A program made the translations under genes and the position numbers. Of a stretch of 64,000 bases of DNA, positions 35,211-45,876 are shown piece after piece. This stretch comes from Psococerastis gibbosa. Lineage: Eukaryota; Arthropoda; Insecta; Psocodea; Psocidae. The notes beneath the pieces were generated by a model. It made no database searches and was not told the DNA's origin. It saw nothing but the letters and a program-made list of their open reading frames with translations. The stretch spans positions 52,687,151 through 52,751,150 of the forward strand of contig OZ020484.1 of assembly GCA_963971405.1 (NCBI GenBank). Reading direction: 5' to 3'. Each line of letters starts with the position of its first letter. The first letter of the stretch is position 1.

Positions 35211-36020
35211 TATAAAGAACCGATTTACTCGAACATGCTTTCCAATCTATCAATTAGTAGATGGAGAAAAAGAGTAATTTCATGATAAATAATTGTCCAA
35301 TTTTCCTATAGTTAAATTTCGGATGGGGGGGGGGTGGTCCACCTGACGTCACTGGAGGTGAAGAAAATTATAGATAGGTCAGACCAACACATTACCACAC
35401 AGTAATTAAGTAATTATATGACAGGGCATGCAATGCATTTGAGCGTTCATTTTCTATCAATTTTTTTCACAAATTTTTTTTTGCACAAAACAAAATAATT
35501 TTTTGGAAAGCAACCTGTCCGGTTTCATTACTCAAATTAACACCTAAAACATGACTGAAGGTAGAAATCATCGATAGAAAGGATCCGCAGAAAAATTATT
35601 TTTTAGTCATTTTTCATGAAAAATGAGTTATTTTTATTTTTTTACCCCCAGAAGAAAACTTCATAAAAGATTCATAACGTCTACAATATATGTGAATTTA
35701 AAAGAAATCGTTGGAGCCGTTTTTGAGAAATAAGTTTTTTTAGACGTTTTTTTGGAGTTTTTGAGAATAAAACCCCCCAAAGTTGAGTTTGCCCAAAAAA
35801 AAAAAAAATGTTATCGAGGTATGATTTTTGTGCACCTACATGCCAAATTTCATCAAAATCGACTGAGTAGTTTGCCCGGAAATCGATGTTCAGACAGACT
35901 GAGCGACAGACAGACATTTCGTAAATACCACTTTTTTGGGTACCTGGGACCTCAAAACGTGTAAACCTCGGAATCGAAAATTTGGACCATCACCTTATAC
36001 TACGTATAAATTGGAAAGCA
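35211..36020 (-). repeat. Interspersed repeat R1, copy f (about 810 bp, nearly complete)
   Basis: Runs from AAAGAACCGATTTACTCG through a 10-base G-run at 35325, GACGTCACTGGAGGTG, CATGACTGAAGGTAGAAATC, a (CAGA)n run near 35900 and GACCTCAAAACGTGTAAA to TACTACGTATAAATTGGAAA. Both ends agree with copy b. Confidence 0.8.
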
Positions 36021-38550
36021 AAAATAAGGTGTAGGTCCCTAATTAATATCTGTAAAACAAAGAAACCCTGTTGGGCTTGATGCAACTTTTACGGGGTGGC
36101 CGGTGATTACGGCCAGCTTAGCCGACGCTCTATTTCCAAGAAAGGCCCTGCCCATGAATAAAACATGTCCTTAAATCGATTCGATATTTCTCCCCCGCAA
36201 CTACAAGCGGCCTGCTCAGCTTGGAAATCAAAATTTTAATCCGCCAATGACAAATACCAACGACCGGGCGGCATAAAGCCCCGCATTAAGGCCAAGTCGC
36301 TGTGTCCTTTGCAGGAGCTAATGAGCCCCGTTCCCGCCCCCTACTCCACACCCTATTCCCAATCCTAATTTGCTTAATCCTGAACTATCGACATTTGCCT
36401 CTTGCGCAGTTTCGATTTCTTGTTGATAATATTTGTATAAGGGGTCGCAGTGTTTTCACTCTGTTGATACGAAATTGAAAGCAATATCAACTAATTCAAT
36501 TTGGATCTCGACTGATTTGTTTGTAAACTACATCATTCTTGTTAACATAATATAACATTCATATTGACCTTTTTACTCCAGTTAGGGCATTTTAACAAAA
36601 TTTTTGCGGCATGAAAAATCATTAGCTTTTTTATTCATGCATTTATGGAATCAAAAGAACTCCGTGTATAAGCTGTATATGGTTGTTTTACATATACAGC
36701 ACAGTAGTGTAGGTATACCAACATAAAACAATCTATTACTTTACCCACGCACTCAAAAACTAGTTTTATAAGCCAAAGCAGACTGTGTTAGACGGTCCCT
36801 GGGCAACCTCGTTGTCCAGTGTGCTCCTGATAGCAATTTCCCAAACCATCGCTCCCATCCAGCACTTATCACAAACCCCCACTTATTAATAGCCTATTGC
36901 ATTGTAGTAACGGGGACACTATAAAAACAATTAAACTACCGATATATTATTATTTATTTTTTGGGAAAATATTACAGCAGGACTATGACGTAAAACATGT
37001 ACCATATTTATGCCAATGCAAATGTTAAAAAAAAAATACTTAAAGCTAAGCACTTAAAATAATCTACCAGTAAAAGGAAAGAGCTTTTGAAATATAGCAC
37101 CGAAATTGATTCGTTATTGGCACTAAGATCAATGTATGCGTAGACATGTTAAATTCCTCACGTCTAAGTACAGCAGACGCCAGCTTACCCAGAAATCCTT
37201 TCAGTTGATCGAACCCTTTCCTCCCCCCCCCCCCTCCTTAACACACCCCTGCCCCTCCCCTGTACTTTTCAGTAGCAGAAGCCTTTGATCCCACGCAATG
37301 CTCAAGCCTTATTAACAGCCACCACCCCTCTTTCCTTTGATTAACAAAAGTTTAAGAATATACCAAGCCAGTTTCATGGTAAAGTTACGCCGCTATTTGG
37401 ATGTAACACTCGTTTATAATGTACGGTACAATGTGTGGCGATGCCGTGCTGTATTCATTACCGAGACAATACATTATACAACCCACACCTCATTTGAATA
37501 GTCCTACCAGGTGGGATGGATGGGCATCCGGAGTTCAAACACTTTAGGATTCCGCTGTAGTTTCCTCGTGTAAGCGGGTGGTACTTGCCATTGGCCTAAT
37601 ACAGTTAAAAGCAAGCTATTTAGATTGCAATTGCGAGATTACCGAAACTATCGGTGCATGTTATTTATTAGTTTTTTTATTTACTGTAATTTTTTATGTT
37701 GAAACCCTACAACGTGGAGACGCTTCTTTCGCTCTTTCTCCCTGCGCCTCACCGCTTCTGGCAACACATAGCCAATGGTTTGACACCATCTATTCTATTT
37801 TATTATCGTTGAGTATTGTATTGATTCGTTGAAAGAATGCATTTCGAAAGGTAATTAAAATACCAAGTGCTGTACTCATAAAGTCAAGCATTACTGAAAG
37901 TGTAAATGGAGTGAGGCCACCTGCCTGTCAGCGCCAGCACTACGAGTGTGATATCAGATGCTTCAACTAAACAACATACTACAGGAGTTCTCTAGCACTG
38001 CACTGTACCATCTCTCTATGTTCTGAAGGTGTGCGCCTATGTAGAGTAGGCGTATAGCAACTTGCCTAGGCTAGGTGACTGTGACACTCATGTCTATGGT
38101 ACAATAATTAAGGGGAGGGATGACACAGACAAATGTTTGTATGTAGAGAACATGATGTGGAACTAGACAGCCGATGTTGTTCTCATGTTTCTCAGTGCAG
38201 ATAGTACTGAAGCCACTATACCTACAACTGGTATGTTGTTTTAGGCTATTGGTTTTTAGTGTTTTATTTGTTATTGTGTTTTAGTTTGTAGATTGAAAGC
38301 CTATATTGTTTTCATTTTTATGAATACATACATAGTGTATATTCTATATATATTATTATACGAGGCATGTTTTTTAAGTAAGTACCGTTTCGGAATTTAA
38401 TATATATTCTATTCTACTCTAGAGATGCTCAATTGAGTTCTAAATCCGCCTAAAACAAAATCCTGACACGCCTCTTCAATGGCTGGTCATAAGAGAAGTG
38501 TCAAACGTAAGCGAATGCTCCATCTCTCCCATACAGAACTCCAAACCAAG

Positions 38551-38586
38551 ACTCCTGTCCCTACTCCTGTCCCTACTCCTGTCCCT
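38551..38586. repeat. 12-bp minisatellite, three units
   Basis: Three exact units of ACTCCTGTCCCT. No other copy is seen in the window. Confidence 0.95.
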
Positions 38587-39319
38587 GGTATCAGCAGAAA
38601 CAAAATACAAAATGCATCACGTGACTTCCTTTCAACATAAGCTGTCACTTGATGATTGGCAAAACGCATTATTAGGTGTGTAATATTCTCATTAGGCAAT
38701 AATACCCATTCTTTATTGAGAAATTGCCACCTACAGCCAGGTTCTGCTCAAACAACGGTCAATTTTCAAGCTTTTTTAAGCATAGTCTTTTCAATTCAAA
38801 TCACCGGTTATCTGCATATTTACAATTTTAATTAATTTCCTTATTGCCATATCAAATATACATTGGAAGCTCTAGAGGGTGACTAATCGTATTTGGTAGG
38901 TGCTCCATTGCAAATAATAGGACATGTTTACGACACGACGTAGGGAGCATGTAATAATCGGTACATAAGGGTGTAATGTCAGCTCCCCAGCAATTTCACG
39001 TCAGCAAAACATGATATGAAAGGTTAACCCGTTATTATATTATCGGGGTGTATCATTTTCTAAGAAGCCATGTTCTGCTCTTCTGCTTTCCATATACAAT
39101 GCAATATTATTTTCTAGAGAATGTAAATTTTATCTTCGTACAGTATAAAAACATGTATGTTATGCTATATTGCGAAAAAAATGGGGAAATGGAAAATAAG
39201 AAATTCTCGTGAAAGTAGCTACCTAATTGTAGGCTACAGTATTGTATTTTTGCATACGGTAGGTGATGAATGAAACTACGTAAGATGATTGTGACGAGAT
39301 CACACTCGAAGGAACATAC

Positions 39320-39339
39320 TTTACTTTACTTTACTTCCA
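39320..39339 (-). repeat. Minimal LINE-tail insertion candidate (20 bp)
   Basis: A (TTTAC)3 run lies between exact AACATAC repeats (39313-39319 and 39340-39346). It looks like the tail of the LINE at 23934-24081 inserted alone, but chance slippage could give the same picture. Confidence 0.35.
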
Positions 39340-39409
39340 AACATACAATATTTAAATACCTGCTAAGCTATGGATAATTATTATGGTACTGTTTCCTTGA
39401 TTAACCAAC

Positions 39410-39973
39410 AGCACTGCTGTACATGCCCTCCGAAGCGTGGCCAGAAAATGTAGGAAGAGGGGGACTCGAACCTTTAGGGGGACCACTACTCTTCTTCCTC
39501 TTCTTCTTCCTCGTCCCTCTTAGTGCCGCGTGCGCAGCGTGAGAGGATGGCCCCGGATCCATTTCATATACTCAACGCAGTCGGACGTTAACGTCTTCAA
39601 CTCGGACCGGTTCTTCCTCTTGCTCCGGTTGTTGGACTATTTCCTCGAGGGTTGTCCTCGGTCTGCCGATAGGTAGTAGCCTTGCTTCCACCAGCCTCCT
39701 GGTGGTCCTAGTCTCATCTTAACACAGCGGCGGCCTTACCCATTCCTAGGCTCCATGCGGCACTAACTAACTTCATTGTAATTTACCGTTATGTTATAAC
39801 CTTAATAAATAATTATGGGTGAAAATTAAAAGTTATGAATAAAAATATATAGGCTAGTTAAAAAATCTATTTTTTTTTTTTAATTTGCTTGGGTTGTTGG
39901 GCGAGGCCCCTGCAAGAGCCCAGTCTTTGCCTTTGCCCTAGGGCCTAGTGGTAGTACCACTACTCTACATGTT
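39410..39973 (-). repeat. tRNA-derived SINE family A copy, split by an insertion
   Basis: 39410-39492 holds the central block and B-box part (minus strand). The head end, with its CTCTACATG segment, resumes at about 39956-39973. The 463-bp insert at 39493-39955 explains the gap. Confidence 0.75.
39493..39955 (-). mobile_element. Retroposon-like insert with 11-bp target duplication
   Basis: ACCACTACTCT flanks both sides (39482-39492 and 39956-39966). The left end is a CTTCTTCCTC-rich run, that is a GAAGAAG tail on the minus strand. A short minus-strand frame contains RRLVEAR and GRPRTTLEE, like the end of a non-LTR reverse transcriptase. It is probably a truncated LINE with additional sequence on its 5' side. 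Confidence 0.65.
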
Positions 39974-39976
39974 CCA

Positions 39977-40206
39977 TATTATAATAATAATAATAATAAT
40001 AAATCCGTGTAATTTCTTTACATTTTTTCTCGGTACATATGTAAAGTAGTGCCCCCTCATGCCATGGGCGTGCGAGGGTAGCACTAAACTAAGACTACGG
40101 TATTATATATATTTACTTAGATTATTAAAAATAAAATATTATTAAAATTAAAAAATTAGAAACAAACAATTACTCATTACAACTATTGTAATTTGTCGTC
40201 GCATTA
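39977..40206 (-). mobile_element. 3' UTR and (TTA)n tail of the intact LINE
   Basis: On the minus strand, about 200 bp follow the ORF2 stop and end in about eight TTA units at 39977-40003. The tail abuts the SINE fragment at 39956-39973. A target duplication could not be assigned because the 5' boundary is unclear. Confidence 0.7.
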
Positions 40207-43092
40207 CTATTGTAATTTGTCCAGTTCTTTCCTCGTCCATATTCTAATGATTGTCTTGTAAATAGCTGTTCTTGTGTTCTTGTCAGTGTTGTCGTTGTCT
40301 ACTGTGGGATACTCGTGTTTGTTAGAGTGTAAGTCCTTAGTGAGTAAGTTGTACAGGGTCGTTGCCTTATATCGTAATGATCGTGTTGAGTTTGTCAGGT
40401 TCCAGTGGGGAAGGGGGAGAGTATGGTAGGCTGTTGATCTTGTTGTGTGTTGTCTTGCATTATTACGTGTGTTTATTGTTGCAATATGTTTTGTGGTAAA
40501 CATTAGCAAATTTTTATTGTATAGGAGGTTTATGGGCAGCAGTTTATTCATTTTATATATTGTGTTTGAGTGTGACCATCTATGGCTTCTTGTGAGAGTT
40601 TTTACTGTATAATTTTGTGCCGTTCGTAATGGTTGAATATGGGTCGCTGCTGCTCCCCCCCATATGCCTATGCAGTAACTTAGTTTGGCTTGGTACCATG
40701 CTTTATATAGAGTGATTAACGCTGATTGTGGGAAAAACCGCCGTAGATTGTATAATATGTAATATGATCGGAGGTTTTTTTGTAATTTATCAATGTGTGG
40801 TTTCCATGTCAACTTGTTGTCTATGGAGATACCCAAGTACTTGATTTCGTTTATTTCCTCAATTATTTGGCCATTATATATCAGATTTCTATTTACACTG
40901 TTGGTTTGTCGGTAGCTGGGGTACATGACCTTGGTCTTTTTTAGATTAGGTATTAGTTTATGTTGTTTTATCCAGGTCATGACTTTTTTTGTATCATTTT
41001 CGATTTCTTGTTGGAGTCTTTCACTATCAGGGGCTCTCACCACGATACCTATATCGTCTGCAAAGGTGACCATCTTTGATTTAATAGGAATATTTGATAG
41101 TTGGTTTGTATAAATCAAAAAAATTAGGGGGCCTAATCCACTCCCTTGAAATATTCCATGCTTAATTGGCAATGGTGAGCTATTTGCGGTACCTTTAGGG
41201 CTGGTTATTTGCACTATTTGCCTTCTGTCCGAAAAATATGACCAAAACCACTCTAATAGCGATCCATTAATTCCCAAGCATTTTAGTTTCTCCACTGCAA
41301 TCGAATGGTTGACTACGTCAAAACATTTAGATAGGTCGATTTGAACCGTAGCCACCCTCTCACCCCTCTCCAGCCCTTCGATCATTGCGTCGATCAGTTC
41401 GAAGATAGCATTTTCTGTACTTACTCCTGCTCGAAACCCGAATTGATTAGGAGATAGGTAGTTGGTCGAATCTAAATATTTTAAAATTCGCGTTTGTACA
41501 CAAGTTTCGAGTAGTTTCCCTATCGCCGGTTGGACATGGACCGGCCTGTACTGAGAGGCCTGCGAAGCATCTCCGTCTTTATATATCGGGACTATTTTGC
41601 TAACTTTGAGTGCTGTTGGATACCGACCTATACGGAGGGAGAGGTCAAATAGGTGGTGAAGCGGGCGGAGCAGTGGTTCCTGACAGTCCTTAAGTAATTC
41701 GCAAGAAATTCCGTCATAGCCACGGGATTTTTTCCTTTTTAGTTTTATGAATGCTCTCTCCACTTCTTGTATGGAGAGATGTGGGGAAAACATTGACGAT
41801 GGCTCTTTTATAAGGTGAGGGATGGGCATGCATTCAGTGATTCCATTTTCTTTCAATAGGCTTTCAGCGATACTCGCATAGTAAGAATTGAAATAATCTG
41901 CCACTTGCTTTTCATGTCCCTCCGTGTTAATTTTTTCCCCTTCTATGTTCACTGAATTTATGTAACTTTTCTTTTCGGGTTTTACCACTGAGTTTGCTAT
42001 TTGCCAGAATTCTTTAGGTGTTTTTGCCCCTTGAAATTTCTCAAAATAATACTGCTCTTTGGTGGTTTTAATTTTATGTTTTAACCTTGCATCAGTAGAT
42101 TTTAATTCCTCTTGTAGTTGTTGGTTAAAAGGGTTGCGAGCACTTAGTTTATACAGTTTGTTCTTTTTGTTACATAGACTTATTAGTTCATGTGTGATCC
42201 ATTCTTTTCTTTTTCTATTTTTACTAGTTATTGTCTTAATCTCAGTAGATTTTAAGGTAGCCCTTGTTATTTCTTTCTCTATTATTGAGTAGGCTACATC
42301 AACATCGTCTGTGCTGTATAACCCTACGGCCTCCCAATCAACTTGACATAAGTGGTAATTAACCATTCGGTTATCCCAGAACGTAATAGATTTATTCGAT
42401 TTCGTGGCTGCAGGAGTTGCTGTACTTTGCATAGAAATAGATAGGCACATATGATCACTAATTCCCACGTCAAGACATGATGCCGAAATAGTCAGTGATT
42501 GGGCAAGTGTGTTTCTTACAAATATATGGTCTATTGTAGTAGCTGTTGTTTCTGTTACTCGAGTTGGGCAATTTATGAATGACTTAAATCCCTGTGCTGA
42601 AAGGTAGTTTATATATTGGGTTGTATTTGGACAGTGGTCATCGTTTAAGTCTTGGTTTATGTCTCCTATTAGTACGTCAAAGGAGGTGTTATGTGAAGAC
42701 AATAATCCATCAAGTACGTTAATAAATCTTGTTACCTTCGAGTTAATATTTCGATAGGAACAAAGTATGCGAAAAATGTCGTTCCCCAATTTAATATTTA
42801 TGAGGAGGCTCTCATGTTCCTCATTTCCTAATGATGCTATAATCTTATAGTCTAAGTCCTGACGAATAAATAACGCCACTCCCCCTGACCTTCCCCATGA
42901 CCTTTCTCGCAAGACACCGGTATACCCTGGTAATTTAAATATATTGAATTCTTTTTCTCCGACCCAGGACTCACTAACAACAATTAACTGATAGTCGTTA
43001 TTTTTACACATTTCAGAAGACAATAAAACTGTTAATTTGTCAAAACTTTTGCGTAGTGATCGCGCATTGCAATAGAAAATATTTAGCTTCAT
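40207..43092 (-). CDS. LINE ORF2: endonuclease and reverse transcriptase, intact
   Basis: 961 residues without a stop. Residues 1-220 form an apurinic-type (exonuclease-endonuclease-phosphatase) nuclease with N9 in YCNARS, E41 in VVSESW, GDIN at 143-146, TTIDH near 186-190 and SDH at 212-214. The reverse transcriptase spans about 440-750, with VPIYKDGD, QIDLSKCFD (D586, D592), GIFQGSGLGP and FADD at 677-680. I see no RNase H domain. All catalytic motifs that I can check are present, so it may be functional. Domain order and the PHD-type ORF1 partner point to the CR1/Jockey group; the exact clade is inference. It would nick the target and prime reverse transcription of its own RNA. It starts 54 bp after ORF1 and lies in the sense direction of neurexin intron 1. 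Confidence 0.92.
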   Translation of the reverse strand: MKLNIFYCNARSLRKSFDKLTVLLSSEMCKNNDYQLIVVSESWVGEKEFNIFKLPGYTGVLRERSWGRSGGVALFIRQDLDYKIIASLGNEEHESLLINIKLGNDIFRILCSYRNINSKVTRFINVLDGLLSSHNTSFDVLIGDINQDLNDDHCPNTTQYINYLSAQGFKSFINCPTRVTETTATTIDHIFVRNTLAQSLTISASCLDVGISDHMCLSISMQSTATPAATKSNKSITFWDNRMVNYHLCQVDWEAVGLYSTDDVDVAYSIIEKEITRATLKSTEIKTITSKNRKRKEWITHELISLCNKKNKLYKLSARNPFNQQLQEELKSTDARLKHKIKTTKEQYYFEKFQGAKTPKEFWQIANSVVKPEKKSYINSVNIEGEKINTEGHEKQVADYFNSYYASIAESLLKENGITECMPIPHLIKEPSSMFSPHLSIQEVERAFIKLKRKKSRGYDGISCELLKDCQEPLLRPLHHLFDLSLRIGRYPTALKVSKIVPIYKDGDASQASQYRPVHVQPAIGKLLETCVQTRILKYLDSTNYLSPNQFGFRAGVSTENAIFELIDAMIEGLERGERVATVQIDLSKCFDVVNHSIAVEKLKCLGINGSLLEWFWSYFSDRRQIVQITSPKGTANSSPLPIKHGIFQGSGLGPLIFLIYTNQLSNIPIKSKMVTFADDIGIVVRAPDSERLQQEIENDTKKVMTWIKQHKLIPNLKKTKVMYPSYRQTNSVNRNLIYNGQIIEEINEIKYLGISIDNKLTWKPHIDKLQKNLRSYYILYNLRRFFPQSALITLYKAWYQAKLSYCIGIWGGAAATHIQPLRTAQNYTVKTLTRSHRWSHSNTIYKMNKLLPINLLYNKNLLMFTTKHIATINTRNNARQHTTRSTAYHTLPLPHWNLTNSTRSLRYKATTLYNLLTKDLHSNKHEYPTVDNDNTDKNTRTAIYKTIIRIWTRKELDKLQ

Positions 43093-43146
43093 GAAGGTAG
43101 TTTAGGAACATGTTGATACATTTGTACGGTAATTTAGCCTACTCTC

Positions 43147-44124
43147 CTAAGTCGTAATATTAGTGGTGGTGGTCGCCATTGTAGTAGTAGCATCAGCAGC
43201 GTCAGCATCTGGTGCCTTCTTTATCGGACTCTTTGGGATATCTTCTATCTTCTGAATACGGAGTTTTTGGCTTTGTTCACCCTTTCTCATAAAAATCTGG
43301 CCATCGGAGACCCACACAAATTTGTATTTCAGATTCCTTGCCGCCCTCCTTGCTTGCCAGAATATTTCTTTGTTTAGTGGTGTCAAATTGTCGTTTATGA
43401 AGATTCTATCCTCTGAGCCTCCAGGAATCAGGTCTTTACTCATGAGTCCTGTTTTCTTTTTCTTTTTCCATTCCTCTGCTTCTTTACGGCTAGAGAACTT
43501 TACTATTACTGCTGGTTTCGTTTTAGGTGTACTCAGACGGTGACAGGCTTCTATTGAGTTTGGTCCCATTGGCAGACGAAGATTCTGGTAGATCGCTGTT
43601 ATTATCTTCGTGAGGTCTTCATTATGGCTTACGTCTAGTCCATGTATCTCTATGTTTGTTTTTCGCCCATATTGGTTGAGATCGTTGACATCCATTTTGT
43701 TCTTTTGCAGTTCTCTGTGCAGCCATTGGTTTTGATTTTTCAGGTTCGCTACCTCTTTGCCTAAGGCCTCTCCTTTTTTCCTTTCGTCCTGTAGCTCTAC
43801 CTTCATTGCTTCATACATATCGGACAGAAACGATAGGGCTGTCTGGATCGTTTTTATCTCCGCCACCAATGTGTCGTGCGATTGCGTTATTTTTGCCAAA
43901 ATTACATTAGTGTCGAAAATTGGAGTAGCACTTGGGGTGGTCGTAGTAGTCGTACCGGCCCCTTTGCATACTTGTGGGCATTTCCAGGCCGCCTTTGCCT
44001 CACCAGTCTTTTTTCTCCAGGTCGTTTCCCTCTGCCCAGAACAATCATAGTGATAGTAGTTTTTACATCCTTCACATGACACGCAGTCAGTGTCGATCGG
44101 ATGTTTACATTTGCCACAGTTCAT
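43147..44124 (-). CDS. LINE ORF1: zinc-finger, coiled-coil RNA-binding protein
   Basis: 325 residues, intact. The N-terminus has a PHD-like cysteine/histidine cluster (C3, C6, C14, C17, C20, H25, C28 and a later CPQVC). Residues about 75-150 form a coiled coil rich in Glu, Lys and Leu. A C-terminal domain follows (IEIHGLDV, SIEACHRLS, AVIVKFSSR, RIFINDNLT), of the type common in ORF1 proteins of insect non-LTR elements. Such proteins bind element RNA and help form the retrotransposition particle. The last part is Thr-, Ala- and Asp-rich. It ends 54 bp upstream of ORF2, so ORF2 is probably translated from the same RNA by reinitiation. The 5' UTR extends right of 44124, its end not determined. 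Confidence 0.88.
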   Translation of the reverse strand: MNCGKCKHPIDTDCVSCEGCKNYYHYDCSGQRETTWRKKTGEAKAAWKCPQVCKGAGTTTTTTPSATPIFDTNVILAKITQSHDTLVAEIKTIQTALSFLSDMYEAMKVELQDERKKGEALGKEVANLKNQNQWLHRELQKNKMDVNDLNQYGRKTNIEIHGLDVSHNEDLTKIITAIYQNLRLPMGPNSIEACHRLSTPKTKPAVIVKFSSRKEAEEWKKKKKTGLMSKDLIPGGSEDRIFINDNLTPLNKEIFWQARRAARNLKYKFVWVSDGQIFMRKGEQSQKLRIQKIEDIPKSPIKKAPDADAADATTTMATTTTNITT

Positions 44125-45876
44125 CTTTAGACTTCTTTGTCAATTTGGTCTGTTACGATAAGATCAGGGCGAAAACTTTTTCAAAGAAGCTCACGAACGC
44201 GAGTAAAGGTCGGGCAGCGCTTCAACAGTTTGGTGTACCACACAGCCAGTCGTTAATTGGCGGGAATACAGGGGTATCATCGTAAGTTAAGGCCGTACCG
44301 TAAGCTAAGTAAGCCTTCTGTATTATCGTACTTCATTCAAATTGGTCATGCGACTATACCCAAAAGGACCATTTGAATTACAAAGTATGTTAGGGTCATA
44401 ATTATGCTTGTACAACAATTATTATAGAGCAGCTTAAAACATAGCCGAGCTTGAAACTCTGTTTTTGAGAAAAGAATTAAGGAAAACAATTTACGTCAAT
44501 TTGAAGAATCAGACCAAAAATTGAATGAATAATCGGAGATATTATTGTAGAGCTGGCAAATTTGATTCAATCAAATGGAGGAAATTCGTTGTGTTTCTAG
44601 AAACCATAAAAGAAAGTGGATCCAAAAGACCCAAAATAATATTGGCAATAGCAAATGAAGCGAGTTCCAGCGTCAGCCGGTGTTTTTGCTGCAGCCAATT
44701 TCCGATATTGCTCGTCGAAGCGATTTCAATCCCGCCTTCCGCCATTACCTTACACTTTTCTAGTAAACATGTCAATCGATGATGAGGCATTACTTTTTAA
44801 TATTTTATCATCTCTTTTGTTGATTTTATGACAAATAAGGTTATTTTAACGAGTCTATATTAAACTTATTGGCTGATGCATACTTTCTAAGTTGTCAGGT
44901 CAAACGCTATGAGACTAAATGGGGCTTCAATGAAGGTCATTCCACGCTTCTTTTAGAAGGCAGGCTCAGTGTGGTTCTTTTTATTCGTACAATACTTCAT
45001 TAGTATGGGGTAATTCTCATCTGCCCATTGGGCATGCAGCACGGGAATTTTCATCGCTTCAAATAACTAGAGAACACGTAAATCGACTATAGAGACTGCA
45101 TTATATAACTCTGTATATGACCACTGACCTAATAAAAATATGCAAATTTTCCCTCAGGCGAGTTACTAGGGCCTACCTGTTTTAGCAGACAGATAATCCC
45201 TTTGCTTGTTTGACTTTATAATGCATTAAAAAGTCAGCTGGAAAAAATCGAAAGCTTAGCATAAAACGTAGCCTCAGCATTCAACTTTCGGAAAATATAT
45301 TCAAACTGGCTAAAACAATAGTTTTAAATTGACCTCTTATAATATCCATTAAAACGGGGAGAAACAGCTTGCATTTACAATTAAGATAGCGCAAGAGAAT
45401 ATATCTAATTTTTCCATATACCAGCCTGAACTTCTGAGTAAATGGAAAATATTTAGACCTAGACAGAAGGATCGAATCCGAACAATGAAATTTTGAATAA
45501 GTATACATTTAAAAACAATATGGCTACGTACCTGTGTCGTAATTACGTTACTTTTGTTCGTAGTTCGTGGTCCCATGCAGAGACAGTAGTTCAAATGCAA
45601 TACCAGCTGGTACCTTTCAATATAATTCAACAGCTGTATCCTCTATCGTAACTCAAATTGAGGGAAAATTGGGCTCACATGTTGAAGACGAAAAAAAAAA
45701 CAAACAAAAATAACTAAGTTCTGGGAAGCCCACGATATAACAAGTTGGCTATATTTGAAAAAGTTGAAAAGACGCCCAACCAAATAAATAACTAGCAAAC
45801 TATACTGTAAGTATAAACTCGCATCATCATTCTAGATAACCGAGACAAAAACCAAAGTTTAATAAAGTTGCCGTAC

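Larger units (their letters stand above)
30600..45876 (-). other. Neurexin intron 1 (15.3 kb)
   Basis: Contains a complete-looking LINE (39977-44124), a truncated RTE-like LINE (31862-32985), hAT and foldback elements at 30.8-31.1 and 33.6 kb, R1 copy f and SINE pieces. Stretches 31110-31860, 32990-33590, 33790-34760, 36030-39300 and 44300-45870 hold no recognised gene; 36050-36420 is unusually GC-rich and repeat-free. Confidence 0.8.

Noticed and set aside
44525-44790. Overlapping short frames on both strands beyond the LINE ORF1
   Set aside because: No domain, no signal peptide and no similarity to the LINE proteins. The LINE 5' boundary lies somewhere left of here and cannot be fixed from the sequence.
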